Made by a program: the position numbers and the translations under genes
Origin: Edolisoma coerulescens
Lineage: Eukaryota > Chordata > Aves > Passeriformes > Campephagidae
Assembly (NCBI GenBank): GCA_013397115.1
Contig: VWZW01006283.1
Location: 200,944-264,943 of the forward strand
DNA: 64,000 bases
Reading direction: 5' to 3'
The notes under the pieces: model-generated
What the model saw: the letters and a program-made list of their open reading frames with translations, nothing else
Told to the model about the DNA's origin: nothing
The model's database searches: none
Part shown: one piece after another, positions 10,793 to 22,715 of the stretch
How positions within the stretch are numbered: the first letter of the stretch is position 1
Layout of the letters: each line of letters starts with the position of its first letter

Positions 10793-13182
10793 CAGCCTCA
10801 GCAGTGGGCTCAGGCCTTTGGGGAGTATCACCTTCACATCTGGCAGTGCAGTAACTTTGTTCTCATGTACATCCCTTGTAGTTGGGCACTTCAGTGCCTG
10901 CAGGCTTTGAGAGTCGTGGTGGCTGTGTTTCCATTCCCCCACACCGAAATTCTCATCTCTGCTGTGTACTGGGTAGCACAAACCCCCGCTGGCTTCAAGC
11001 ATCCAGATTTTTCAAACCCAGAGGAGCAGAAGCAGGCCAGCACTTCTCTCCTCAGCAGCATCGAACACGTCCCTGCCAGCGAAATCCTGTCGCAGGGGCC
11101 GTGGGTGGAGGTGTGACACGGCACCGCAGCGGGTGGCCGGGAGCTGTTATCGATCCGTGCTTGTAACGAGATGGTTATATGGCACAGCTCAAACAATAAA
11201 AATAAATAATAAAAAAAGCATCCAGATTTGCTCAGCACATTTAGCCTTCCATTTGCTGATTGCAGTTTTGGCATCACTCGGTTCTAAATATTTCCTTTTC
11301 CTATTTCTTATATTGCGCCTTTACCAGTTCCAGTCTGAACAGCTTGTCACTACTAACTTCAGTGGCATCCTTTCCCAGACACTTAGAGGCCTCTTCCAAT
11401 TTGCTTTGAGCGCTGAAACTCACAGGAGGACTTAATGATTTTCTATTTATATATCAAAGTTTAAAAAGTTGGCATTTTAACTTGTTTGACTCGACTTCAC
11501 CAGTAATGCAGTTAGTAAGGTTTCTGCTATGTAATGAGGAAAGTTGGAGATCAGGAATCTGAAGAGCAGAGGCTTCTGTCTAAGGAAAGAGAGCTCCACC
11601 TCAAAGAAAATAAGCATTCACCAAACATCTTCTTAGGCTCTTAAAGGTGTGAAGTCCCAGTTCTGATGTTTACAGGGGAGAAAGCTGCCTGTGGTTTTTC
11701 TAAGTACTGTTCTGTGCCTTGTTTGTGTAGGGGAGGATTTATTTCTCTGTACTCTGGCCCAAATGGGGTAAAATCCCTCCTTTGCTGGGTTGGTGTGGGA
11801 GCACCAGGTCATGCCAGGAGAGGACCCCAGGAGTGAACAGAAAGTCTCACGAAACAGAAAATAAACTTCAGAGTGAATAAAATAGCAAACACACAATTGC
11901 TGCAGGCTTGGAGCAGTCCAGTAAGCTGGAAAACCTGTGGGAATAAAACAAATGGATTTGTCCATTGGGTGTTTCTGCAGGAAGTACTGCAGGGGGCAAT
12001 ATTTGATAAGGTGGGTGGCCAGGTACCCTGTGCCCGGGGCTGGGCTCCATCCCTCGTGCCTTCTGGTGAAATAACCTTTCTGTCACATTTATATGCAATC
12101 AGCAAGTTGAAACTAAAGTGTGGAAAAGAGAATTTTCAATTCAGGGATACAGTGAAAAGCAGAAGAAACAATTCCCAGATTTGCAGCAGAGCTGAGTTTG
12201 GATGTGTGCTTTTGGCAGGTTGCACCAGGTGCTAACTGAATTATTTTCACAATTGATTTAAATTGATGAGCCTCTTGTATTTAAGTAAGATCTCCCAGGC
12301 AACTTAGAATCTCTGTAAGGTAGGACCTCCAAGGGAACTTAAACATTTCTGTAATGACTCAAATATAAACTGTGTTTCCAATGACATTTAAAAAAGCATT
12401 TGGTAGAAATCAAAACTTGAATTTTTCTTAAATTTGAACTCATTCCTCGAGTCTGTCCTGTTGGTATCTGGAACAAGAAGCTTTGATCTTTTGCAGCTTA
12501 CAGGTTTTATGTCTGGTCAACTTCTAAGAATTAGGTTAGTGGCTGGTAAATGCAGTTTCAGGATGAAATCTGTGGATTTCTTGGTTAGTTCTGCAGGCCA
12601 GCGGAATTTCTTCTGGAAATTAAGAAATGCAGTAGAAAAACTGTTGTCTGTAAACAAAACGAGTGCACCCATCGTGTTTTCCTGTTTTGTCTGTCAGTCA
12701 AACAGATGTCTCCCTTGATAATCTGGCCCAGCAGCCACTGTTTGTGGTTGGGAAAGAGCAGCAGAGTGGTGTGGGCAGGATTACAAGGGGGATGGGAAGG
12801 GCAGGAAGGGAAAAGGCCTCTTTGGGTCTCCCTCTGCCTGTCACCAGCAGCAGTGAGCTCACACAACTGCTTTGTTTGGGGAAATATCTCAATTTATGGC
12901 CTGCTGTGCTGTGAGGTCAAAAACTTTGAAAAATAGCGACTTTATTTTTTTTGTAGTATAAAAGCAGTTTAATTGCATCGTGTAAAGTGGGCACTAATCA
13001 AATTATGGCTGTGCTCCCTAAAGCTCGCGGTTCTGGGCTGTGCTAAGGCAGCACGCTGGGAAGGGGAGCTGTGGAACAGGGCTGCAGGGGCTTTGCTCTG
13101 CACATTTCTTTGTATGGATCCTGCTGTGGCACTTCATCCCCAGGGAATTCCATATCTGGCTTTTTGTTTGGGTTTTTTACAA

Positions 13183-13213
13183 TACTACTACTACTACTAC
13201 TAATAATAATAAT
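13183..13213. repeat. Trinucleotide microsatellite (TAC)n then (TAA)n
   Basis: A run of TAC/ACT repeats changes directly into TAA/AAT repeats. Such compound tracts usually vary in length between individuals. Confidence 0.9.
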
Positions 13214-15273
13214 TCTTACAAAAAAGTAGAAAACAAACATTTTTGCTCTATGTTTTTTGGAAGCTCATATTTCAGTGGTGACCACATTGGAAGAAGTGTA
13301 TCACTGAAACAATTTGTAAACTCTAATCAAGCTCTTCCCCTTTGAAAACAAAACAGAACAAAGCCAAACCATCAAGCCTGGGTTGGTTTTTTTTTTAATT
13401 ATTATTCTTTTAGCAGAAGATGAAGCACTAGAAATTAAGATTAAAACCAGAAAATTGATCCATCCCAGGCTTCTGGCTTTGGGGCATGTAAGACTACAGT
13501 GTCCTCTGGTTTTGGACAAACTGCTGGGCTGTTTCTTTGTGAGCCACCCTGGGGTATGTAACAGTTTTGAGGGGTTTTATATCCTGAGAAGGGTTAGATC
13601 TTAACACACAGAAGGATTCTTCTGCCCTGCCCTGCTGCCTTTTGCCAGCTGTACGAGGGACAGTCTCCAGCATGCGAGTGGAGTTAGCGGAGGATGCAGC
13701 TTTCCTGTGGGAGGGAGTTCTTTACTGTGCAAGGCTCACAAAGCCTTGCAGTTTGTGTACACTTCACTCCTACTGTGAGACCACAGATGGAGTGACCCAC
13801 CTTATTTTATCTAAGCTGGAGAAATGGCACTTTATTATCTGCACAAGTTAGACCTTAAGTGCTTTGCTTCTGGAGCATGCTTTCAGAACCAGTTTTTCTT
13901 ATTAGCAAGGGGATGTTTTGTAGCTCCTGTTGTGTCAGAAACTGAAATACCACACTACAAACATGAACTAAATTTTGCCATTCTTCTGCAATAAAGGTGG
14001 GTACTGTTGCTTTGCTGTATCTTCTCATGAGGAGCGTGTGCTGATGCTTTAAGTCCTTGATATAGATCCTCTCACAAACAAAGCTGTCCATAGGAGATTT
14101 GCTACCTTTCTGTCCCTGTCTTTGCACATGTAATCTAGCAAGTAAGCAAATAACTCACCTGCCAGCCATTGGGGTGCTGTGCTGGTGGGGCTGGCATTTT
14201 GTCTGTGGACAAGTTTGATAAATCACAGGGCTTTTTCTCTCCTGCAGCCTTTTATTGTAGAGCACAAAACAAAATGCCAGACCCCCAGTGAGGTTTTCAG
14301 TTGTTTGGAATTGTGGCTCTGGCAAGCTGTGCAGAAGTGAAGAAGTTAAAATGAACAAGCATCTCATAGTAGAAATATAAACAGCTGGAATATGTGTCAG
14401 CCTCCCACCCCCTGGGAGTCTGTTGGATTGTTCCCTTTGATTTTACATCTCTGCAGAAATTTATGGTCTCAGCTCCTTTTATTTATGACATTCTGATCCT
14501 CGACCAAGCGATTGATTGAAATACAGCAGTGCCAAGCTGCAAGTCTGTATTTCAGAGAGGCTGAAGTTCAGGAAGCAAACCAGCAATGCAGTCGTGGATT
14601 GAAGGCTGCACTGGAATCCTGTCCAGAGGTTGCCCACATTTCTATGCCCCCAAGCTTCTTCAAAGTAGAGAATTATCATTACAAGGGTTAATATTTTAAT
14701 AATATAAATTACAAGTGCCTTCTCTCTCCCTCCTTTTAAGCTGCCTGTTCTTGCTGAAAACATACTGTATGTTAAATATGCAATCTCACTGGCCCTCCAA
14801 GGGCTAACTTTGGCTTGTAGAGATGCTAGTCCTTCTTTTTCCAGCTCAGATCCAGCAGTGTCGATGCACTGTTGTTAGTGTGCTGTGAGTAGCATAACAT
14901 ATCCTCTTGCAGCTACTTGAGTGTAACAGTAGTGGGTTTTGAGAATTCCAACCAAGGAATTAGGGGCATCACCATTTTTTGGTTACCAGTGCAGTGATTT
15001 TGGTTAAATATTTAATATTTAAATATTTTTCCTTTTGAATACGTCACTGAATTAATATTCATCATCTTGCAGTGATTACAGAAATATATACTATTTGGAA
15101 CGTATTCAGAAAAAAAAAGAACAATTAGAGGCGTAGCTCTGCCTCGCTGAGCGTGCTGCTGCAGCAAAGTGGTGTGTGTGGCATCCCAGCACCCTGATTC
15201 CTGGCCTGCAGGTGGATGAAGACACTGCATGCTAGCCAGATACACCAGAGGCAATTGAAAAAGGAGCAAGTAA

Positions 15274-15294
15274 ATTTATATGTATATATATATT
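15274..15294. repeat. Short TA-rich microsatellite
   Basis: An alternating TA tract, interrupted by one G. No other feature is linked to it. Confidence 0.7.
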
Positions 15295-16334
15295 ATCTCA
15301 AACTACTGGCATACAGTGATGATGAGGTGTAGCAGGGTGAGACAAAGCACTTTACTGTGTAACTTTCTGTGCAGCATGGAATTTGTTGCTTTTTTCTTTT
15401 CCCTGTGGTCATTGTCCAGAAGTAACGGGTTCTGCTGTCTGGCTGCAGACCCTCAGCACGTTTCTTCTGTGATCCCACGGCTGTGGGATTGGAAGCACGG
15501 GATGCAGCCAAGCTCTGGGGTCTTAAAACTTCACTTGAGCAATTGCTCTCCTCGCTGAGAAAGCATCTCAGGATCAGGGAAGGACCTGATCACCAGATCA
15601 GGTGTAAGTTGCTGCAGATCCTCTGCTGAAGGTTGTTGCTTCTGTGGCTGAGTTGACAGAGAATGGTTAAATGCTGATATTTCCAGGGAGAGCCCAAGAT
15701 CTTGGCTTAAAATGAAATGGCAAGGTTGAATTTGTTAAAATTTCAGACCACAGGCTGAAATGACTGAGAAGCAACCAGAGGTGCCCTCTGTCATTTTGGC
15801 CTTGAGGTGGCAGTTTCTGGCAAGGCCAGGAAGGGGTTTAAATGCCAAGTGCAGTTTCCATTTGTTGCAGTTTTTAGCAGCAATGCTGCTGCTCCCCAGC
15901 AACAAAAATGTGAGTGACAAAAGCACTGAAAAGCTTGTTTTTGTGAAGTAGCTTTGTGAGGCTGGAAGCAGGAAAGAGCAGTGTTGTGACATGAGAAGTG
16001 ACTCCACCAGCAATCCAAACTTTCCTGTGAGGTTCATTTCTGTCCTGAAACTCCTCTGGCTAAACCAGATTGGTACATGAGGCTTTTCGTAGTGCTGACA
16101 GGACCAAAGTGGGGAGGGAAGGCTGCAGGATGGGCTGGCAGAGGAGAGGTGTTGAGCTAAGCAGGATGCTGCCATGGGCTGTGGGGACAGGGCAGGTGAG
16201 CCCTTAGGAGCCTGGGGCAGAGAGCAGGGCCTCTGGTGTAACAGGGGGTTTGGAAGGGGAGGGAGAATAAATAGGAAATGGCAAGGTGAGGTGGGGAGGA
16301 CCAGGAGGGCAAGAGCTGCTTTCTCTGCTCAGTT

Positions 16335-16402
16335 TTAGCTGGGGTTGGAACTAGGTGACCTTTAAGGTCCTTTCCAACCCAAACCATTCTGTGGTTCTGT
16401 GA
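16335..16402 (+). repeat. CR1 LINE 3' terminus, very short
   Basis: Only the terminal segment is present: 'ggttggaactaggtgacctt', then 'aaggtcctttccaacccaaa', ending 'ccattctgtggttctgtgat'. The final octamer-like repeat is the hallmark of a CR1 3' end. It lies sense to ACBD6. Confidence 0.85.
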
Positions 16403-16755
16403 TGATTCCTGCTGCCCAGGTCCCTTGCCGAGCAGGAGGGGGCCTTCCTGGCATCTGTGGATCCCTATATGTTCCCGGGGTGCCCAGAAACAGGGAAAAG
16501 CCTGACGTAATGCACCCAGGTCCTGTCTCCCAGGACAGCCCAGTGAGGTGGTGAGCAAGGGTGAGGGAGCAGGGACTGACTCCTGTGCTTGTGGCACTTG
16601 GTGGACATTCAGCAGGGGGGCTTTGCCTTGCTCTGCTGCTCACTGGGGAGCTGTGGCAGCCTCTCCTCAAACTCTTGCCCCTGTTTTGGCCAGCAACCCA
16701 CCAGGCTGGGCTGGCAGCTTGACTGCTGTAAGTGGGGAAGGGCGCAACTCTAATT

Positions 16756-16772
16756 AAAAAAAAAAAAAAAAA
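16756..16772. repeat. Homopolymer A17
   Basis: An uninterrupted A run. It is not next to any recognisable retrocopy, so it is treated as a simple repeat and not as a poly(A) tail. Confidence 0.85.
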
Positions 16773-18269
16773 TCGGATTTTTCTAAGTAATTGAAGCTGT
16801 TGCAGGACTCTCAACTTGCTGTGTCAGAGGCTCTTAAAAAAATTCAGGAACTTGGGTAGAAATTGCAGGTTTATCTTACTGTGCAATATGTAATACCTTG
16901 ATGTTTAGGTGTGGAGCTGTAGACATTTACCTGAAAGTATTCAGATGCAGGAAGGGTCTGTGTACCCTGCTGCTTCACTTGGCAGTGCAAAGGCTGGTTT
17001 AAAAGAGAGCGTGTTAATTAAAAACAGTGTATGCTTTTGGTTAGGAGAAAATAGCTGTAATTGTTTGTGTATGACATAAGCTGTAGCATAATTAAGCTGT
17101 TTCTTTAGTGAAAATACTCCTTTTTGAGTTAGAAAAAGCTTCAGTGGTTATGTTTAGCTTACTCTCTAAAGGAAGTAGTGAGTGTAATTACTGGAGATTA
17201 AGATTTTGTTTGGATGTTAACTAACACATTGGTTAATGTCATGTAAATGCCATTTTTGTCTCTTAGATTGGAAAAAGTTTTCCTTTAAAAGAGCAGGTAT
17301 TGTTTCCTGCTTGGATCCTTGGACACTGTTGTACCAAATTACTCCTATTGTAAGGAAAGGTGGCACTGAAATGTCTCCGGAGCATCCTGTGGGTACTTTG
17401 AGCTGAACTAACCAGCACAGAGGCAGGGAAGGGCTCGGGCACAGCGCCAGTGCTCAGCACTAAAGGCTGTTCCAGGCAGCCGCCTCCAGGTCCTGCATCC
17501 CTCTGGCCGAGCCTGCCGAGGGTTATTGGAAACCTCCTTGTTCCTGCTTGGGTGCCCTGATCCTTCCCACGCTCGAGTCTGTGGTGACAGGGACGAGCAA
17601 AGAGCTCCTCATTCTGCCGTTCCTGTGCCTGCAGACCTCACAAATCCACCCTCTGCCTTCACGACCGAGATCTGCTGGGGGAAACAAATGTCCATGGCAT
17701 GGTCAGGCAGCCTCAGAGCTGTTCCTTTTGCCAGTGGGGCACTGGCCACTGCAGTGGGGTCTGGCCCAGTGTCGCTCCAGACAGCAGAGGATGGCTGCTG
17801 GTGTCCTTTATTTATCAAAAGTTAGGGTTGCCTTCAGTTCTCAGGCTTCAGAGCACCTGTTTCATCCCAAGCCACGGAGTTGTTCGGTATTTCCAGCCTG
17901 GCTCAGAATATATTTGTTCCTCCTGCAAATATCTGTGTAAATCTCTATAAATATCTTGTACTGGATTGACAACCCCCCCACCAATTACAGTACAGGCTGT
18001 GTTTGTGTCCGTGGCTTGGTCCCCTCTGCGTGGGCATTGATGGAGTTTCACACGGGGTGTGACAGAAGGGACTGATTGCTCCAGGCCTGAGGATGCAGCC
18101 CCTGGTTTCCTTCAAGTGGGAATGGTCCAAACAACACCACCCACTTCACCCCTTGGTCTGCAGACACTGGGAATCTGCAAGTTTTGGCAGAGTCCAGGAA
18201 AAGAATGTGAAGAAAGGAGCCTGCTGGTGGTCTTATGTTTGCCACCTCCATGCCTGCTTTTCCTTTTAA

Positions 18270-18312
18270 AAAAGTGCCCCACAAACCAAAAACTGTGGGA
18301 AGCCACTGCATT
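18270..18312 (-). repeat. Possible hAT/Charlie-type terminal scrap
   Basis: Read on the minus strand, it gives 'cagtggcttcccacagtttt' followed by 'tggtttgtgggg', which is like the 'cagtggttctcaaactgtgg' terminus of old Charlie elements and like the sequence at 2110-2150. Short and tentative. Confidence 0.3.
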
Positions 18313-18479
18313 AGGGTTTTTTATTGAGCACAGTATTTCCTTCCATGCATGTGCTAAAATGTGTACAGTGAGTCATGAAATCACAGCTCCTAGTAAGCAT
18401 AAAACTTGCTCAAAATTATGTTTTGCATTTTGCATTTATTTCCCTTCCCCTGACTGTCTTTACTACTAATTTCCAACTG

Positions 18480-18550
18480 TGATTATGGTGCAGTGCTCAG
18501 TCGTTATTAATTAAGTCGTTATAGTTAAATGAGTAATCTGCAGGGCTTTG
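18480..18550. promoter_or_regulatory. AT-rich homeodomain-site cluster, possible conserved element
   Basis: The palindrome TTAATTAA is flanked by two exact copies of 'agtcgttat' (18499-18507 and 18514-18522), followed by TAGTTAAATGAG and GAGTAATC. The arrangement suggests a regulatory element, but conservation cannot be tested here. Confidence 0.2.
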
Positions 18551-19529
18551 CTTTAGATCACAGCACTGTTTAACTATGACATTACTTTTACAGTATGTTT
18601 GTCTTTCTTTTTTGACTGTAATCTGGAAAATATTTTCCTTGTCTTAGACTGTGTTTTTTAAAAGGAAATTCTGTGATGAGACTTAAAAGAACCAGAAAAA
18701 AAATTTTTTTAACATAGCCATTATTGGAATGTTAACTAAACTGACCCTTCGATATGCAAAACAAAGAACCCACCTCAACCCCAGGTTATCCTGCAGCGTG
18801 TGCTGCCGCTTTTCATGGGCAGTTTGCTCGGGTTGTGCGGATCCTCAGTGGGCTCTTGACCAGGCTCCAGGTGCTGAGTCATGTGCACGCTCTGGCCGAG
18901 CTGTTGCTGGGAGCCAAGAGGGATTGTTGAGCGAGGAATATTAAAATAGTCTGTTTATGGCAGTCATTAATAGGGCTGGTGTGGAGGGTACGGCAGCCTT
19001 TTGTGAGAGGTGGCTTTGCAGCAGTGTCAGGGGGAGGCTGCCCTCAGCCAGGAGGGATTTGTGTCTTTTTTGGGTGTTACGGCCTTACGGTGGTCAGTAA
19101 AGAGAGGTGAGAAATGCTGAGCTCGTATCTTAGTCAGGAAGGAAGGATTTGATGGATTTAAGCAATGTAAAACAATGCCTAATTTTATAAGTGGTTAAAG
19201 ATGTATTTCCCGTAGTAGCATCACCTCCAAAGGGTTAATACTTGCCTTCCCTCCCGCTGCAGGTAGTGTGAAGTTCAGCCGAGCTGTGAAGGATACAGGT
19301 GGAAAATACCTTTGGAAGAGAACATTGTTTGTCCTCATTTCACGCCTCATTAGCCGCACTGCCGGGGGACCCTCCCGCATTGTTACGGGGTCAGAGCCTC
19401 CCGCGGCCTGGGGGACAGGGGACATCTCCTCCCCGTCCGAGGGCTCTCATCTTCGGACCACCTGCGTTTGGGGTGGAGAGCACCCTCCTCCCCTTGGCTC
19501 TCCTGGCACTGGCCTTAACTAGCAAAGGA

Positions 19530-19640
19530 AAAGACGGCAGCAATTATGGCACACACAATTAACGAGCTTCTAATCTCCAGCCTTGTGTGTAATTGCTGCT
19601 GTCAAATACAATTAGTGTCTGCCCAAGTTCCCTTCCCAGG
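19530..19640. promoter_or_regulatory. Possible conserved non-coding element with TAAT cores
   Basis: Several homeodomain-type cores (CAATTA, ATTAAC, TCTAATC, GTAATTG, CAATTAG) occur within about 110 bases that otherwise show no repeat. This resembles vertebrate developmental enhancers in style. Function is inferred from composition alone. Confidence 0.25.
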
Positions 19641-22629
19641 GGATGGCCGGGCCGTGGCACGCAGGGAGAGGAGCGGGGGGAGTGTCTGAAACTTTAGGAG
19701 AGTTTACATTTTCTTGTTGTCTCCTTAATAATCCTCCCTCCTCAAATACAGAAATGTTAATCCAGAGCATTAGGGGAGCATGGTGGCCAGCAGAGCAGGT
19801 CTGCTCTTGTGCCTGAAGTGTCTTCTGTAAAATTTCTCGCCTGAGATTCTACCAGCTTAGTTACAATTCAATCAGCACATGTCAGGGATTTACTGGTACC
19901 TTCCTGTGAGCCTGCCAGGGCTCCAGCCTGTCACCTGTCCTGCCGTAACAGCGGACTGGAGTTGCTACACCTCCCAGGTGTGGTTTGGGGAGCTGGCACA
20001 TGGGCCAGGGTTTCTCCTACCCCTGCCAAGCAGATCTCTCTGAGCATCCAGCAACTGCAGCTCCTCCAGGCTCGGTGGCTCAGGGCCCTTGGTTGCACTT
20101 CAAAGGCCTGCAGCACCTCGGAAGGCCATGAGAGATGCTGGTGGCTGCTGAAGGCTGCCACGTTCCTGCCAAGGAGGGCGTTTCACTGCTCTGCTGCTGT
20201 GTGTGCACCCTGCTGCAGGTCCGGAGCAGGGGAACGTGTCCCTGTCCCCGGGGCTGGCTTCTGTGCCTGGCCACGCCGCGGAACGTGCCGGGCTGACGCC
20301 TGCGCTGGAGCAGCAGGGGAGCTGGAGGCAGGGAGTGGTGCAGCACCAGCGCAGACTGGAACCTGCACCTCGTGGTTGCTGCTGCGGAAACGCCCGAGGA
20401 GCTTCCACGGGAGTCGGTTTGTTAGGAGTGTTCCTTGTCTGTCCCACGAAGCTGCATACAGCTGCTACTCTGACTCGAGCTGCATCAGGCTCGGAGGAAG
20501 AGGGAAATAATACAATTAGCAGTGCCAACTTCTTCCATGCGGTGTGGTGGCTCGGGTGTGAGATCCTGATGCACCACTCTCATTTAAGTTGTCTCACTTT
20601 TCTGTTTCCAAGGTGTGTGATGATGAAAAACCTCAGTCTTGACCATTTTTAAGGCATTAGCCAAGGTAACTTTGAAGATAAGTACTTTGATGAGGTTTTT
20701 GAACCTTTTTTTGCTGATGGCTTTCTCTTCTTCTTAAATATGTATTTATTTAAGTTATTTAAAGGTGTGGAGAAAAGCCATAGTGAGATGTGAGGGAACT
20801 GAGGGGATGGTAGATGTGCAGTGCAATACAGCCACGTGCCTTGCCCTCAGCTGTTGCTGTAGTTGCTGAGTGTCTAGGCATGCAAAACCAGCCAGGCAGA
20901 GTTCCCATGTTGCTCTGGATAAAACTGGGATGCCCTACATTCAACCCATGCCTCGGATCTGGCTCTTCTGTTAACTCGAAGTTACGGTATTCCATTTTTT
21001 AAAAGCTTTACTGAAACTTGTGCTGTTCCTGCTCTTTTGTAGTATTTCTGTAGGACATCTCTGTACCTTCCTTCTGTCAGAATTGGGAGTCCCTTGCGCT
21101 GCATGTAAATAGCTGTGTCCCATTCCATCCCAGCTAATTACTGAGAGTGAGTTCATTTGCATCTCTATAGCTACTTCTGGCTCTTGAGCATGAAGTGGGT
21201 CATTGGAAGGACCCATGAAATTGCCATCTTGTTAAATCTGTTGTAGCCTGTTTTGTGTAGATCGGAACAAAGCTTGGGTGTGGAAGTGAAAAATAAACCA
21301 TCCCTGTCCTGTCTTCAGGGATATAGCAAGAGAGTGATCCACAAAACCAACCCCCTTTAGGAAACTACTGCTCCTCCTCTTAGACGATAATTTTCATCCT
21401 GCTCCCCAAAAATCCCAAAGGAGAAATGTTGGATCATGTTGTGATTAAGGGGGAGTTTTATGACAAAACCCTCACAAAGAAAATGTTTGTCTCTAATTGT
21501 TCTGCATTTCCATAATGCTTAGTATGATAAAACCATCTTCTCTTTCTCCTTTATTTTTCAATCATGATTAGGCTTTAATGTTGTTAAAGCTTATAAGTGA
21601 GTTTGAGCCACTGTCTTGTTGAAGAGAAGATGGAGCTGAAATTTTCAGTGAGGCATTGGACAGGGTTTTTAATGTGTCTGTCATTATATGTTAACCTCTG
21701 AACTGGGACATGACGTCTGTTTTATGGCTGACAACAATTTAAAAGTATACATCTTGACATGGTGGATAAAGGGAGAAGGGGGAGTGGGGAAGAAAAAAAG
21801 AATTAGTGATGTTAGCAAATATTAGTCCCTGTATTTCCATTTTGTTCCGAAAGTGCTTGTCAGGCTTGGAGGCTGCCTGGAGCAGCATTGCCAGTGACAG
21901 CCAGCCGGGATGCGGTTGTCCCTTGGATCGAGCTGGGCTGTTATTGACAAATCCAGAGCACCGAGGCAGGGACGAGGATTCTCTGCTGCCTGTTCCGGGA
22001 GGAGTGCGGCTTTTCTCCTGGCATTCCTGGTGACATTTGAGAGGGATGGTTCTGGGCTTAGTGGAGTTCCCTGCGCCAGTCCCTGAGCCCTTCTGGAGGC
22101 GGGGGAGTTGAAGATGTCTCTTCAGGAGTACGTTTGCTGCATGCTGAAGCCCAGGTTTGCCCGTAATTTATGCTGGCTTTGGTCAGCCAGATCCACCCAC
22201 CAAAGTTAACTCTCACAGGAACAGTGACTTTGCCATTGGCCTTAATTGTACACCAGCCACCAAGAATCAGTGGGCAAGGGGAAAACATGGGAAATTTTAC
22301 TGTTTAAGGCATGTCTTACACTTCTCTATCGTCTTTTCCCCTATTTCTTACATGCCACTGCCTGTGCTTTGGCACTCAGGTGCAATCCTCCAGGGTGTCT
22401 TCACGTGCTGTCACAAATTCCTCTTTATTCCCGCAGTTTTTAACTGGCATTTTGAGAGCAATGTCTTGTGCTTATGGAGCCCACAGCAATTTTGCCTTTC
22501 CTACAGCACCTCTCTTGCATGGTCCAACTGCAGATGGTACTGCTGTCATGTCACTTGGATTCAGGTTCCAAGTTATGGAAGCCCTGGATCATGCTATGCC
22601 TTAACTATCATTAGTTACATGTGCATCTG

Positions 22630-22715
22630 CAGTGCTCTGGGCAGCGCTGCCAGCAACGAAAGAAATGGAGCTGGCTTAATTGAGAGCCACATAGTTAATT
22701 ATTAGTGCCTTTTTA
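22630..22715. promoter_or_regulatory. Possible conserved element with TTAATT cores
   Basis: A non-repetitive stretch with 'ggcttaattgagagcc' and 'atagttaattattagtgcc', giving clustered homeodomain-like sites. No other evidence supports it. Confidence 0.2.

Noticed and set aside
16756..16772. A17 run as the tail of a processed pseudogene
   Set aside because: The upstream DNA has no gene-like frame and no target-site duplication could be seen.
20100..20652. Overlapping frames of 140-180 codons on both strands near 20.1-20.6 kb
   Set aside because: They overlap on both strands in a GC-rich patch, have no domain and no splice context, and look like chance.
22157..22705. 182-codon + strand frame
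   Set aside because: It is Cys/Ser/Trp-rich without any domain, there is no splice or promoter context, and it runs into a TAAT-rich non-coding block.
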